DNA from: Microbacterium sp. XT11
GTDB lineage: Bacteria > Actinomycetota > Actinomycetes > Actinomycetales > Microbacteriaceae
Length of the DNA: 64,000 nucleotides
Assembly: GCF_001513675.1 (NCBI RefSeq)
Contig: NZ_CP013859.1
Coordinates: 2,791,081 to 2,855,080, forward strand
Direction: 5' to 3'
Shown here one piece after another: positions 16,293 through 26,818 of the stretch. Position 1 is the first letter of the stretch, and each line of letters begins with the position of its first letter. The notes beneath the pieces were generated by a model. The model was not told the DNA's origin. It saw only the letters and a program-made list of their open reading frames with translations, and ran no database searches. The position numbers and the translations under genes were made by a program.

Positions 16293-17467
16293 CGCGCCCC
16301 CTCCCCTGCGCCGACCGCCGCGTTCGCGGCGAGCTCGGCTTCGATGGCGGCCAGCAGCTCCTCCTGGAAGGAGGGGATGCCGAGCCGCTGCACGATGTCG
16401 CTGAGGAAGCCGAGCACCACGAGCCGGCGGGCCTCGTCTTCGGCGATGCCGCGAGCCTGGAGGTAGAACAGCTGCTCGTCGTCGAAGCGACCGGTCGCGC
16501 TGGCGTGACCGGCGCCGACGATGTCTCCCGTCTCGATCTCGAGGTTCGGGATCGAATCGGCGCGAGCACCCTCGGTGAGCACGAGATTGCGGTTCGCCTC
16601 ATAGGAGTCGGTGCCCGTCGCGTCCTTGCCGATCAGCACGTCGCCGATCCAGACGCTGTGCGCGCCCTCACCCTGCAGCGCGCCCTTGTAGAGCACATCG
16701 CCCGTGGTGTGCGCGCCCTTGTGGTGCAGGTAGACCTGGCTCTCGAGGTGCTGCCCCGAGTCGGCGAACGAGAGCCCGTACAGGTAGCCCTCGGAGCCGT
16801 TGCCCGCCAGTTCGACGCTCGGGTTCACGCGGACGAGACCGCCACCGAAGCTGATGACGAAGTGCTTCAGGGTCGCGTCAGCGCCCACCCTCGCCTGGTG
16901 CGCCGCGGCGTGGATGGCGTCGTCCTGCCACTGCTGCAGCGTGACGACCGTCAGGCGTGCGCCGTCGCGCACGATGATCTCGACGTTCTGCGCGTACTGC
17001 GCCGTCCCCGTGTGCTGGAGCACGACCGTCGCGGAACTGTGCTCCAGCGCCTCGATGACGATGTGCGCGTCTGCCCTGCGCTCGGCGCCCTGACCCGTGA
17101 TCTCGAGGACGACGGGCTCGGCGACCTCCTGCTCCCGCGGGATGCGGATATGGGTGGCCTCCGCAGCCCCCTGCCACGCCACGGCGGCCGTGACGTCCTC
17201 GGCGAGGAACACCTCGCCCCTCGGGGCGGCGCCCTGCGCGAGCGGAGACGACACGAACTGCTCGCCCGAGACGAAGGAGTAGGCGACGCCGTCGTTCTGG
17301 GCAGCGGGCTCGAAGAGCGGCTTCAGCTGCGCGACCGGCGTGTGCTTCCAGTTCACCTCGCGTCCGGTGGGCGCGCCGAACTCGGCCGGGTCGAAGGAGT
17401 GCGGGCGCTCCGAGCGGGTCTGCACGGGCACGAAGGTCGGCTCGACCTCGGTGTATGTACTCGTCAT
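16289..17467 (-). CDS. sufD: Fe-S cluster assembly protein SufD
   Basis: This 392-residue scaffold subunit has the SufB/D beta-helix. SVWIGDVLIGKDATGTDSYEANRNLVLTEGARADSIPNLEIE and GAGHASATGRFDDEQLFYLQARGI are its typical C-terminal region, here quoted only by its ends: SVWIGDVLI to FDDEQLFYL. The ATG at 17467 lies two bases after the sufB stop. The frame is open upstream inside sufB and gives no reason for a longer start. It works in the SufBCD complex. Confidence 0.93.
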   Translation of the reverse strand: MTSTYTEVEPTFVPVQTRSERPHSFDPAEFGAPTGREVNWKHTPVAQLKPLFEPAAQNDGVAYSFVSGEQFVSSPLAQGAAPRGEVFLAEDVTAAVAWQGAAEATHIRIPREQEVAEPVVLEITGQGAERRADAHIVIEALEHSSATVVLQHTGTAQYAQNVEIIVRDGARLTVVTLQQWQDDAIHAAAHQARVGADATLKHFVISFGGGLVRVNPSVELAGNGSEGYLYGLSFADSGQHLESQVYLHHKGAHTTGDVLYKGALQGEGAHSVWIGDVLIGKDATGTDSYEANRNLVLTEGARADSIPNLEIETGDIVGAGHASATGRFDDEQLFYLQARGIAEDEARRLVVLGFLSDIVQRLGIPSFQEELLAAIEAELAANAAVGAGEGAR

Positions 17468-17469
17468 GT

Positions 17470-18888
17470 TCAGCCGACGCTGCCTTCCATGCCCATCTCG
17501 ATGAGCTTGTTCAGTTCCATCGCGTACTCCATCGGCAGCTCGCGCGCGATCGGCTCGATGAAGCCGCGCACGATCATCGCCATCGCCTCGTCCTCGGGCA
17601 TGCCGCGGGACTGCAGGTAGAAGAGCTGCTCCTCGCTGACCTTCGAGACCGTGGCCTCGTGGCCGAGCTGCACGTCGTCCACCCGGATGTCGATGGCGGG
17701 ATATGTGTCGCTGCGCGACTTCGTGTCGACGAGCAGCGCGTCGCAGCGGACGGTATTGGCGGAGTGATGCGCTGCGGCGTCCACGCGCACCTCGCCGCGG
17801 TAACCGGCGCGACCGCCGCCCCGGGCGATCGACTTCGAGACGATCGACGACTGCGTGTAGGGCGCCATGTGGATCATCTTCGCGCCGGCATCCTGGTGCT
17901 GACCCGGTCCGGCGAAGGCGACCGACAGGGTCTCCCCCTTGGCGTGCTCGCCCATCAGGTAGATCGACGGGTACTTCATCGTCACCTTGGAGCCGATGTT
18001 GCCGTCGACCCACTCCATCGTCGCGCCCTCGTGGGCGACCGCGCGCTTGGTGACGAGGTTGTAGACGTTGTTCGACCAGTTCTGGATTGTCGTGTAGCGC
18101 ACGCGGGCGTTCTTCTTCACGATGATCTCGACGACGGCGGAGTGCAGCGAGTCGGACTTGTAGATCGGGGCCGTGCAGCCCTCGATGTAGTGCACGTAGC
18201 TGCCCTCATCGGCGATGATCAGCGTCCGCTCGAACTGGCCCATGTTCTCGGTGTTGATGCGGAAGTACGCCTGCAGCGGGATCTCGACGTGCACGCCCTT
18301 CGGCACGTACACGAACGACCCGCCCGACCACACGGCGGTGTTCAGCGCGGCGAACTTGTTGTCGCCGGCGGGGATCACCGTGCCGAAGTACTCCTCGAAG
18401 AACTCGGGGTGCTCGCGCAGCGCGGTGTCGGTGTCCATGAAGATGACGCCCTGCGCCTCCAGGTCCTCGCGGATCTGGTGGTAGACGACCTCGGACTCGT
18501 ACTGGGCCGCGACACCGGCGACGAGGCGCTGGCGCTCGGCCTCCGGGATGCCGAGCCGCTCATAGGTCTCGCGGATGTCCTCGGGCAGGTCTTCCCACGA
18601 CTGCGCCTGCTTCTCGGTGGAGCGCACGAAGTACTTGATGTTGTCGAAGTCGATCTCGCTGAGGTCGGCGCCCCACGTCGGCATCGGCTTGCGCTCGAAG
18701 AGCGACAGACCCTTGAGACGGGTCTTCAGCATCCATTCCGGTTCCGCCTTGAGCGCGGAGATGTCGCGCACCACGGCTTCGGAGAGCCCGCGTCGCGCGC
18801 TTGCGCCGGCGGCATCGGGGTCGTGCCAGCCGAATTCGTACACCCCCAGCCCTTCGAGCTCCGGGCGGTCGATCAGCACATCCGACAT
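17470..18888 (-). CDS. sufB: Fe-S cluster assembly protein SufB
   Basis: This 472-residue scaffold has the SufB hallmarks [32 protein letters not shown] and [12 protein letters not shown]. It builds nascent Fe-S clusters with SufC and SufD. The ATG at 18888 follows a GGAGAG ribosome site and is preferred to the GTG one codon earlier. It heads the operon. The sufR repressor that often precedes it is not present in the window; the next gene upstream is the divergent heme A synthase. Confidence 0.95.
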   Translation of the reverse strand: MSDVLIDRPELEGLGVYEFGWHDPDAAGASARRGLSEAVVRDISALKAEPEWMLKTRLKGLSLFERKPMPTWGADLSEIDFDNIKYFVRSTEKQAQSWEDLPEDIRETYERLGIPEAERQRLVAGVAAQYESEVVYHQIREDLEAQGVIFMDTDTALREHPEFFEEYFGTVIPAGDNKFAALNTAVWSGGSFVYVPKGVHVEIPLQAYFRINTENMGQFERTLIIADEGSYVHYIEGCTAPIYKSDSLHSAVVEIIVKKNARVRYTTIQNWSNNVYNLVTKRAVAHEGATMEWVDGNIGSKVTMKYPSIYLMGEHAKGETLSVAFAGPGQHQDAGAKMIHMAPYTQSSIVSKSIARGGGRAGYRGEVRVDAAAHHSANTVRCDALLVDTKSRSDTYPAIDIRVDDVQLGHEATVSKVSEEQLFYLQSRGMPEDEAMAMIVRGFIEPIARELPMEYAMELNKLIEMGMEGSVG

Positions 18889-19122
18889 CACACACTCTCC
18901 TTATCGGGCCTCTAACGGTGTCATCCGCCCCGACACACCTGATCCCCGTCGAGTCTGCGGGAGCGGGTGCCGCTGGTGGGGCCCTCATCATCGGCGCTTC
19001 CATCGCGCCTAAACTGTCAGGGATGCGTTCCGCGATCACGCGGTCATCCCCACACCCCGATTCTACAGGTTCCCTCCGACATGCGGGCCGTCGCGACCGG
19101 CACGGGAGGAGCCGGAGGAGCC
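18889..19122. promoter_or_regulatory. divergent promoter region sufB / ctaA
   Basis: These 234 bases separate two divergent starts and must hold both promoters. I could not fix a -10/-35 pair or an operator with confidence. A GGAGGAG ribosome site for ctaA lies at its right end. Confidence 0.4.
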
Positions 19123-20220
19123 ATGCCCGAGACATCCGTCACCCGTCCCCCGGCCGCGCGGATCGCGATCGGCACACCGCTGCGCGTGCTGGCCTGGCTC
19201 TCGTTCCTCGCCGAGGTCATCATCATCGGCACGGGCGGCGCCGTGCGCCTGACCGGGTCGGGGCTCGGATGCTCCGAGTGGCCGCTGTGCACACCGGAAT
19301 CGCTCGTGCCCGTGTACGAGCTCCAGGGCGTGCACGGACTCATCGAGTTCGGCAACCGCACCATGACCGGGGTGGTCGGCCTGCTCGCACTCGCCGTGCT
19401 GCTGCTCACGCTGCACGCGACCGGCGGTCGCCGTCTCGTCATCCGTGCGCTCTGGTTCGCACTCGGCGGAGTGCTCGGCGGAGTCGCGGTGTACGCCGCG
19501 ACCGCTCCACTCGGTCTTCCCTCCGCCGGCCTGATGTCGGCTGTGCTGCTCCTCGCGGTCATCGTTGGAGCCGTCGACTCGCTGCGGCGCACGGACGTCC
19601 GACGCGACCTCGCCGTGCTCGCCTGGATCGTGCTCGCCGGCGTCATGGCCCAGGCCGTCGTCGGCGGATTCGCCGTGCTGACCGAGCTCAACCCGTTCAT
19701 CGTGGGCTTCCACTACACGTCGTCGTTGCTGCTGGTCTGCGTGACGGCGGCCTTCCTCATCCGGCTTCGGACCGACCCCGGCCCCCGGGTGCGCGGCGTC
19801 CCGTCGTGGTTCGCCGTGCTCACGCATGTGACCGGACTCGCGCTCGCCGTGACCATCCTGTTCGGCGTGCTCACCACGGGCTCAGGCCCCCACTCCGGCG
19901 ATGCCGCCGTCGTCCGTGACGGCTTCGACGCGACCGTGCTCGCACATGTGCATTCCTGGCCGGGTTACGTGCTCGCCGCGCTCGTAGCGGTGCTCACGGT
20001 CTCGGCATGGCGACTGCGGCTCGCGCCGAGGAACTGGCTGCTCCTGCTCATGGTCGCCATCGCTGTTCAGGTCGGCGTCGGGGTTTGGCAGGCGCGTGAA
20101 GGGCTCCCTCCGCTGCTCGTCGGCATCCACATGGTGCTCGCCTCGCTCTCCGCCGCGACCTACACGGCCGTCGTGCTGCGTCTGAAGAAGCCCGCGCCTG
20201 GGGCCGCCGACGGAGTCTGA
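19123..20220 (+). CDS. ctaA: heme A synthase (COX15/CtaA family)
   Basis: This 365-residue membrane protein has about eight hydrophobic segments in two four-helix halves. The family marks are GGAVRLTGSGLGCSEWPLC, with a Cys pair, then HGLIEFGNR, QAVVGGFAV and HVHSWPGY. It oxidises the C8 methyl of heme O to give heme A for cytochrome aa3 oxidase. ATG 19123 is chosen for its GGAGGAG site; upstream ATG 19081 lacks one. Confidence 0.92.
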   Translation: MPETSVTRPPAARIAIGTPLRVLAWLSFLAEVIIIGTGGAVRLTGSGLGCSEWPLCTPESLVPVYELQGVHGLIEFGNRTMTGVVGLLALAVLLLTLHATGGRRLVIRALWFALGGVLGGVAVYAATAPLGLPSAGLMSAVLLLAVIVGAVDSLRRTDVRRDLAVLAWIVLAGVMAQAVVGGFAVLTELNPFIVGFHYTSSLLLVCVTAAFLIRLRTDPGPRVRGVPSWFAVLTHVTGLALAVTILFGVLTTGSGPHSGDAAVVRDGFDATVLAHVHSWPGYVLAALVAVLTVSAWRLRLAPRNWLLLLMVAIAVQVGVGVWQAREGLPPLLVGIHMVLASLSAATYTAVVLRLKKPAPGAADGV

Positions 20221-20323
20221 CCTCGTCGGGCACCCGCCAGCTCAGGGAGCGCACCGGCAGTGCACAGACGATGCACAGCCGGCGCATCGAACGCTCATCG
20301 GCGAGCACGGAAACGTGGCGCCC

Positions 20324-20845
20324 ATGAGAACCACGCTGACACGCACCATCGCCTTCTGGCTCCTGCTGCTCGCCTCGCTGACCTCCGCCGGCCTCGGCGG
20401 ATGGCTCGTCGCCGGCCAGGTCGGCACCATGACCAGCACGCTGCTCGACGGAACGGCGACCGGGATCGAGGTCTACGTCGGTCAGTCGCTCGTGGTGCTG
20501 GGCGCCGCCCTCCTCGGCGCCGGCGCTCTCGGTCTGCTGCTCACCCTCGCCCTCGCCGCGGTGCAGGCCGTCCTCCCCTCGCCGGCACCTCGGGTCGCTG
20601 CGCTGCCCGACCACGCCGCCACGGCGGACACCACCCTCGACGCGGGCGCCCCGGTCGACGAGGATGCGCCGTCGACAGACGGCGCGGCGGCCGATCCGGT
20701 GCGCGCCGACGAGGCCGCATCCGCCCACGGTGCGGACCGTCAGGAGGACGCCGCAGCACCGGATGCCGGCACGTCAGCACCCGAAGACGATCAGAACGGC
20801 AGCAGCGGGTCGATCGCCACGGCGACGAAGATCAGCGTGAGGTAG
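20324..20845 (+). CDS. uncharacterised membrane protein with acidic tail
   Basis: This protein of about 173 residues has two hydrophobic segments (about residues 9-30 and 48-75), then a long Ala/Asp/Pro-rich acidic tail with no recognisable domain. Its last 55 bases overlap the convergent ctaB gene, so the extreme C-terminus is probably not conserved. I do not recognise the family. A GTG three codons earlier is an alternative start. Confidence 0.55.
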   Translation: MRTTLTRTIAFWLLLLASLTSAGLGGWLVAGQVGTMTSTLLDGTATGIEVYVGQSLVVLGAALLGAGALGLLLTLALAAVQAVLPSPAPRVAALPDHAATADTTLDAGAPVDEDAPSTDGAAADPVRADEAASAHGADRQEDAAAPDAGTSAPEDDQNGSSGSIATATKISVR

Positions 20846-21696
20846 GTGATCGAGGCGTGGAAGACCCGCATCGGCCGCGCCTCGGTCCCCCGCACCGCGC
20901 GGTTGTACAAGCGGTGCGACTCGTAGATGAACCACCCGCCGAACACGAGGGCGGACACGGTGTAGACGAGGCCCATGCCGGCGATCGGCACGAGCAGCAG
21001 CGAGCAGGCGACGGTCGCCCAGGCGTACAGGATCACCTGCAGGCCGACCTGCGAGGCGTTGCGCGTGACGCCGAGCATGGGCACGTCGACGTCGTCATAA
21101 TCGTCCTTGTACTTCATCGAGAGCGGCCAGTAGTGCGGCGGCGTCCAGAGGAAGATGAGGACGAAGAGGATGAACGCGGGCCAGTCGAGAGAACCGGTCA
21201 CGGCCGCCCACCCGATCAGCACGGGGAAGCACCCCGCGATGCCGCCCCAGACGATGTTCTGCTCGGTACGCCGCTTGAGGATCATCGTGTAGATGACGAC
21301 ATAGAAGAAGATGGCGGATGCCGAGAGCACGGCGGTGAGCCAGTTGGTCGTGAACCACAGCCACACGGTCGAGGCCACGGCGAGCGTCCACGAGAAGACG
21401 AGCGCACCCCGCGGTGTCACCTCGCCCGTGACGAGCGGCCGGTTCTCGGTGCGGTGCATGTGCGCGTCGATGTCGCGATCGAGGTACATGTTGAACGCCG
21501 CCGCGGAGCCGGCGCTCATCGAGCCGCCGATCACCGTGGCCAGCACGAGCCACAGGCCGGGCAGCCCCCCCTGCGCGAGGAACATGACCGGCACCGTCGA
21601 CACCAGGAGAAGCTCGAGGACGCGAGGCTTGGTGAGGGCGACGTACGCCTTCACGGTACGGCCGATGGACTTGCTTACAACGGCCTGATCAGACAT
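20791..21696 (-). CDS. ctaB: protoheme IX farnesyltransferase (heme O synthase)
   Basis: This 301-residue UbiA-type prenyltransferase has about nine membrane segments. The first Asp-rich motif is [19 protein letters not shown] and the second [25 protein letters not shown] is typical of CtaB. It converts heme B to heme O and feeds CtaA, encoded nearby. It is divergent from tkt; the 267-base gap between them carries both promoters. Confidence 0.95.
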   Translation of the reverse strand: MSDQAVVSKSIGRTVKAYVALTKPRVLELLLVSTVPVMFLAQGGLPGLWLVLATVIGGSMSAGSAAAFNMYLDRDIDAHMHRTENRPLVTGEVTPRGALVFSWTLAVASTVWLWFTTNWLTAVLSASAIFFYVVIYTMILKRRTEQNIVWGGIAGCFPVLIGWAAVTGSLDWPAFILFVLIFLWTPPHYWPLSMKYKDDYDDVDVPMLGVTRNASQVGLQVILYAWATVACSLLLVPIAGMGLVYTVSALVFGGWFIYESHRLYNRAVRGTEARPMRVFHASITYLTLIFVAVAIDPLLPF

Positions 21697-21963
21697 CGTC
21701 GAGATCTCGATCGCCTCCTCCGCGCGCGTCTAGACAGCCCTCCCAGTCTACGGCACCTCGGGCGCTCCCCCTCGCACGGGAATACCCCGAGGATCAGTTG
21801 CATTACCACGTCTGGTGCATCGTTGTAAGGCGATGTAACCCGGCGAATCTCAGCGGTATGCTGAGACAACTCGCGCGCCCGGCGCTCACCTCTTCCGTAA
21901 CGATGCGGACCGCGATACTGCTTTCCGGGTGCTCTCGAATAACTGTTTGGGAAGGGCTTCACC
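21697..21963. promoter_or_regulatory. intergenic region ctaB / tkt
   Basis: This 267-base region between divergent genes is noticeably AT-richer around 21790-21960. It should hold the promoters of ctaB and of the pentose-phosphate operon. I see no RNA gene or unambiguous operator. Confidence 0.4.
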
Positions 21964-24063
21964 GTGTCGGATTTGCAGTGGGATGAGATCGATCGGCGTG
22001 CGGTTGACACCGCGCGCCTGCTGGCCGCGGATGCCGTGGAGAAGGTGGGCAACGGCCACCCCGGCACCGCGATGAGCCTCGCCCCCGCCGCCTACCTCCT
22101 CTACCAGCGCGTGCTGCGGCACGACCCCGCCGACACGCAGTGGATCGGACGCGACCGCTTCATCCTCTCGGCCGGGCACTCCTCGCTCACGCAGTACGTG
22201 CAGCTGTACCTCGGCGGCTTCGGCCTCGAGCTCGACGACCTGAAGGCTCTCCGGACCTGGGGCTCCAAGACTCCCGGTCACCCGGAGTACGGGCACACCA
22301 AGGGCGTCGAGATCACCACCGGTCCCCTCGGCCAGGGCCTCGCGTCGGCGGTCGGCTTCGCCTACGCGGCGCGGTACGAGCGCGGCCTCTTCGATCCGGA
22401 GGCGGCTCCAGGCACGAGCCCCTTCGACCACTTCGTGTACGTGATCGCCGGTGACGGCGACCTGCAGGAGGGCGTGACGAGTGAGGCGTCCTCGCTCGCA
22501 GGACACCAGCAGCTCGGCAACCTGATCGCGATCTACGACTCCAACCAGATCTCGATCGAGGACGACACCAACGTCGCCTTCACGGAGGACGTCGCGCGGC
22601 GCTACGAGGCGTACGGCTGGCAGGTGCAGGTCGTCGACTGGAAGAAGACCGGCGAGTACGTCGAAGACGTCGCCGAGCTCTACGCCGCGATCGAGGCCGC
22701 CAAGGGCGAGACCTCCAAGCCGTCGCTCATCATCCTCAAGACCATCATCGGATGGCCTTCCCCCGGCAAGCAGAACTCGGGCAAGATCCACGGCTCCGCG
22801 CTCGGAGCCGACGAGCTCGCAGCGACGAAGAAGGTGCTCGGGTTCGACCCCGAGGAGCACTTCGCCGTCGCCGACGACGTCATCGAGCACACGCGCGGAC
22901 TCGCCGCCCGCGCCGCCGAGGTCCGTGCCGCGTGGCAGGAGGCGTTCGACGCCTGGGCTGCCGCGAATCCCGAGCGCAAGGCGCTTCTCGACCGTCTCGA
23001 GGCGCACGAGCTGCCGCAGGGCATCGAGTCCGCGCTTCCCTCCTTCCAGGCCGGCAAGGACGTATCGACGCGCGCGGCATCCGGTCAGGTGATCAACGCC
23101 CTCGCGGCCGAGCTCCCCGAGCTCTGGGGCGGATCCGCGGATCTGGCGGAGTCGAACCTCACCACGATCAAGGACGCGAAGTCGTTCATCCCGTCCGAGT
23201 GGTCGACGCACGAGTGGTCCGGTTCGGAGTACGGCCGGGTGCTGCACTTCGGCATCCGCGAGCACGCCATGGGCGCGATCGTCAACGGCATCGTCCTGCA
23301 CGGCCCGACCCGCGCGTTCGGCGGTACCTTCCTCATCTTCAGCGACTACATGCGTCCCCCGGTGCGCCTGGCCGCGCTCATGAACGTGCCCAGCATCTTC
23401 GTGTGGACGCACGATTCGGTGGCCCTGGGTGAGGACGGTCCGACCCACCAGCCCATCGAGCAGCTGGCCACCCTGCGCGCGATCCCGAACTTCACGCTCG
23501 TCCGCCCGGCCGACGCCAACGAGACTTCGGCCGCATGGCTGGAGATCCTGCGCCGTCACGAGGGACCCGCCGGCATCGCCCTCACCCGCCAGAACATCCC
23601 GGTGTTCGAGCGCGGCGACGGTGAGGCATCCGGCGACACCTTCGCCTCGGCGTCGAACGTGGCGAAGGGCGCATACGTGCTCGCCGAGGCGCCCAACGGC
23701 ACGCCGGACGTCATCATCATCGCCACGGGCTCCGAGGTGCAGCTCGCCGTCGCGGCTCGCGCGGCGCTGGCCGAGGAGGGCGTCAACGCCCGCGTCGTCT
23801 CGGCGCCCTCGCTGGAGTGGTTCGCCGAGCAGGACGACGCATACCGCGAGTCCGTCCTTCCCGCGTCGGTCACCGCACGCGTCTCCGTCGAGGCCGGCTC
23901 GGTGCTCTCGTGGCGGGGGATCGTCGGCGATCGCGGTCGCTCCGTCGGCATCGACCACTTCGGCGCATCCGCTGACTACAAGACCCTGTTCGAGAAGTTC
24001 GGGATCACCACCGAAGCCGTCGTCCAGGCGGCACGCGACACCCTGGCCGCCAACGCCAGCTGA
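21964..24063 (+). CDS. tkt: transketolase
   Basis: This 699-residue, full-length thiamine-diphosphate enzyme has [16 protein letters not shown] near the N-terminus, the cofactor motif [26 protein letters not shown], and the pyrimidine-domain signatures [10 protein letters not shown] and [19 protein letters not shown]. It moves two-carbon units in the pentose phosphate pathway. It begins with GTG and opens a six-gene operon with tal, pgi, zwf, opcA and pgl. Confidence 0.97.
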   Translation: MSDLQWDEIDRRAVDTARLLAADAVEKVGNGHPGTAMSLAPAAYLLYQRVLRHDPADTQWIGRDRFILSAGHSSLTQYVQLYLGGFGLELDDLKALRTWGSKTPGHPEYGHTKGVEITTGPLGQGLASAVGFAYAARYERGLFDPEAAPGTSPFDHFVYVIAGDGDLQEGVTSEASSLAGHQQLGNLIAIYDSNQISIEDDTNVAFTEDVARRYEAYGWQVQVVDWKKTGEYVEDVAELYAAIEAAKGETSKPSLIILKTIIGWPSPGKQNSGKIHGSALGADELAATKKVLGFDPEEHFAVADDVIEHTRGLAARAAEVRAAWQEAFDAWAAANPERKALLDRLEAHELPQGIESALPSFQAGKDVSTRAASGQVINALAAELPELWGGSADLAESNLTTIKDAKSFIPSEWSTHEWSGSEYGRVLHFGIREHAMGAIVNGIVLHGPTRAFGGTFLIFSDYMRPPVRLAALMNVPSIFVWTHDSVALGEDGPTHQPIEQLATLRAIPNFTLVRPADANETSAAWLEILRRHEGPAGIALTRQNIPVFERGDGEASGDTFASASNVAKGAYVLAEAPNGTPDVIIIATGSEVQLAVAARAALAEEGVNARVVSAPSLEWFAEQDDAYRESVLPASVTARVSVEAGSVLSWRGIVGDRGRSVGIDHFGASADYKTLFEKFGITTEAVVQAARDTLAANAS

Positions 24064-24076
24064 TCAAGGAGAACGA

Positions 24077-25189
24077 ATGAGCACCCCCACCGCAGACCTC
24101 GCCGCAGCAGGCGTGAGCATCTGGCTCGACGACCTGTCGCGCACCCGCATCTCCTCCGGCAACCTCGCCGAACTGATCACGTCGCGCAACGTCACGGGAG
24201 TGACGACCAACCCGACGATCTTCGCGAACGCCATCACGAACCCGGACGACACGTCCTATGACGCGCAGGTGGCCGAGCTCGCGGCATCCGGCGCCAGCGC
24301 CGAAGATGCGGTCTTCGCGGCCACGACGCAGGACGTCGCCGCCGCGCTTGACGTCTTCCGTCCTGTCTGGGAGCAGACCGGGCACGTCGACGGACGCGTG
24401 TCGATCGAGGTCTCCCCCGATCTCGCGCACGACACCGCCGGCACCGTGGCCCAGGCCAAGGAGCTCTGGGCGAAGATCGACCGCCCCAACCTCCTCGTGA
24501 AGATCCCCGCGACCAAGGCCGGCCTCCCGGCGATCGCCGAGGCGATCGGGGCGGGCATCAGCGTCAACGTCACGCTGATCTTCAGCCTGGAGCGCTACGC
24601 CGAGGTCATCGACGCGTACCTCACCGGGCTCGAGACAGCGAAGGAAGCGGGCATCGACCTGTCGACGATCCACTCCGTCGCCTCGTTCTTCGTCTCGCGC
24701 GTCGACACCGAGACGGACAAGCGTCTCGCCGCGATCGGCACCGAGCAGGCTCTCGCCCTCAAGGGCAAGGCGGGACTCGCCAATGCTCGCCTCGCCTACG
24801 AGCTGTTCGAGAAGACGTTCGCGGGTGAGCGCGCGCAGGCGCTGCTCTCGGCCGGCGCCAACCTGCAGCGCCCGCTGTGGGCGTCGACCGGCGTCAAGGA
24901 CCCGTCGCTCCCCGACACGCTCTATGTCACCGAGCTCGTCGCCAAGGGCGTCGTCAACACGATGCCCGAGAAGACCCTCGAGGCCACCTTCGATCACGGG
25001 GTCGTCTCCGGCGACACCATCACGGGCGGCTATGACGAGGCGCGCGAGGTCTTCGCCGGACTCGCCGAGGTCGGCATCGACTTCGACGACGTCACGCAGG
25101 TGCTCGAGGACGAGGGTGTCGCGAAGTTCATCGACTCGTGGCACGACCTCCTGACCCAGGTTCGCGAGGGGCTCGAGGCGCAGCGATGA
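24077..25189 (+). CDS. tal: transaldolase
   Basis: This 370-residue protein has the transaldolase marks GVTTNPTIF, the Schiff-base Lys in [12 protein letters not shown] and [13 protein letters not shown]. It transfers dihydroxyacetone units between sugar phosphates. ATG 24077 follows AAGGAGAAC, 13 bases after the tkt stop. The frame is open far upstream inside tkt but that part is a shadow. Its stop overlaps the pgi ATG. Confidence 0.96.
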   Translation: MSTPTADLAAAGVSIWLDDLSRTRISSGNLAELITSRNVTGVTTNPTIFANAITNPDDTSYDAQVAELAASGASAEDAVFAATTQDVAAALDVFRPVWEQTGHVDGRVSIEVSPDLAHDTAGTVAQAKELWAKIDRPNLLVKIPATKAGLPAIAEAIGAGISVNVTLIFSLERYAEVIDAYLTGLETAKEAGIDLSTIHSVASFFVSRVDTETDKRLAAIGTEQALALKGKAGLANARLAYELFEKTFAGERAQALLSAGANLQRPLWASTGVKDPSLPDTLYVTELVAKGVVNTMPEKTLEATFDHGVVSGDTITGGYDEAREVFAGLAEVGIDFDDVTQVLEDEGVAKFIDSWHDLLTQVREGLEAQR

Positions 25190-26793
25190 CCTTCGCCCTG
25201 CACGCCTCAGGCGCTGCCAAGGTCGCGATCGACGAGACGGTCCCCGCTCTCGTGCACGACCTCGTGGCCTCCCGCATCACCGGCGGCGACGCCGAGCTGT
25301 GGGGGCCCGACGCCGAGTCCGAGGCAGCTGTCCGCCTCGGCTGGGTGCAGGCGGTGTCGGTGTCTCGTCCTCTCGTGGCCGAGATCGAGGCGCTGCGGGC
25401 GGAGCTCCGCTCCTCCGGCGTCGACCGCGTGGTCCTCGCCGGGATGGGCGGCTCGTCACTGGCCCCCGAGGTCATCGCGAAGACCGCGGGCGTCGAGCTG
25501 ACAGTGCTCGACTCGACGGCCCCCGGTCAGGTGCTCGCCGCTCTCGATGCGGATCTGGCGCGCACCGTGCTCGTGGTCTCGTCCAAGTCCGGTTCCGCGA
25601 TCGAGACCGATTCGCAGCGACGGGCCTTCGAGGCGGCGTTCCAGGATGTCGGCATCGATCCCGCTCAGCGCATCGTCGTCGTCACCGACCCGGGTTCACC
25701 CCTCGAGGCCTCGGCGCGGGATGCCGGATACCGGGTGTTCACGGCCGACCCCAACGTGGGTGGCCGGTATTCGGCGCTCACGGCTTTCGGGCTCGTCCCG
25801 GCAGGGCTGGCGGGCGCAGACGTCGGCGAGCTGCTGGATGAGGCGGAGGCGTCGCTGCTCGAGGTGGCTGTGGATTCCGCGGAGAACCCGGCGCTGCGGC
25901 TCGCCGCAGCCATCGCCGCGACCTCGCCGAGACGCGACAAGCTCGGGCTGGTCACCGATGGTACCCACATCAAAGGCCTGCCAGTTTGGATCGAACAGCT
26001 CATCGCCGAGTCGACGGGGAAGGATGCGACCGGCATCCTGCCCGTCGTGCTCCTGCCCGTGTCGCCCGAACTCGACGCTCGCCCCGCTGATCTCCAGATC
26101 GTGCGACTCGTGGACGACGCCGCAGAGTTCCACCTCCGCGAGCACCACGAGGGCGAGATCCTCGTCTCCGGCACGCTGGGCGCCCAGTTCATCGTCTGGG
26201 AGTACGCCACGGCGATCGCAGGGCACCTGCTCGGGATCAACCCGTTCGATCAGCCCGACGTGGAGTCCGCCAAGGCGGCGGCACGCGGTCTCCTCGACGC
26301 TCGCCCGGAGGAGGCGCCTGCGGCCTTCGTCGAGAGCGGCGTCGAGGTGCGCGTGTCCGATCCGGACCTCGCCGCCTCCGGCACGATCGAGGGCGTGCTC
26401 GACGAGCTCTGGGCGCGCCTGCCCGAAGACGGGTACGTTGCCATCCAGGCGTATGTGAACCGTCTCGACATGCCCCAGCTCGAAGGTCTGCGTGAGCTCG
26501 TCGCGGCGGATTCCGGCCGTCCCACGACCTTCGGGTGGGGTCCGCGGTTCCTGCACTCGACCGGCCAGTACCACAAGGGCGGTCCGGCGCAGGGCGTCTT
26601 CCTGCAGATCCTCGAACGCACCGACGTGGACCTCGAGATCCCCGGACGACCGTTCACGTTCGGCCAGCTCATTCGCGCTCAGGCCGCCGGAGACGCCGAT
26701 GTGCTCGCTGAGCACGGGCGTCCGGTGGTCTCACTCACGATCGCCGATGCGTCGGCCGACATCCTCACCCTTTTCGAAGCCGCACAGAAGTAG
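25186..26793 (+). CDS. pgi: glucose-6-phosphate isomerase
   Basis: This 535-residue protein has [17 protein letters not shown] and [12 protein letters not shown], which form the phosphosugar-binding SIS pattern. [10 protein letters not shown], with the likely catalytic Lys, lies near the C-terminus. It interconverts glucose-6-phosphate and fructose-6-phosphate, linking the operon to glycolysis. It starts at an ATG overlapping the tal stop. Some actinobacterial homologues at this place are annotated as Tal-Pgi relatives; here the two are separate genes. Confidence 0.92.
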   Translation: MTFALHASGAAKVAIDETVPALVHDLVASRITGGDAELWGPDAESEAAVRLGWVQAVSVSRPLVAEIEALRAELRSSGVDRVVLAGMGGSSLAPEVIAKTAGVELTVLDSTAPGQVLAALDADLARTVLVVSSKSGSAIETDSQRRAFEAAFQDVGIDPAQRIVVVTDPGSPLEASARDAGYRVFTADPNVGGRYSALTAFGLVPAGLAGADVGELLDEAEASLLEVAVDSAENPALRLAAAIAATSPRRDKLGLVTDGTHIKGLPVWIEQLIAESTGKDATGILPVVLLPVSPELDARPADLQIVRLVDDAAEFHLREHHEGEILVSGTLGAQFIVWEYATAIAGHLLGINPFDQPDVESAKAAARGLLDARPEEAPAAFVESGVEVRVSDPDLAASGTIEGVLDELWARLPEDGYVAIQAYVNRLDMPQLEGLRELVAADSGRPTTFGWGPRFLHSTGQYHKGGPAQGVFLQILERTDVDLEIPGRPFTFGQLIRAQAAGDADVLAEHGRPVVSLTIADASADILTLFEAAQK

Positions 26794-26818
26794 CAGCAGC
26801 CAGGAGAATCCCCCACCC

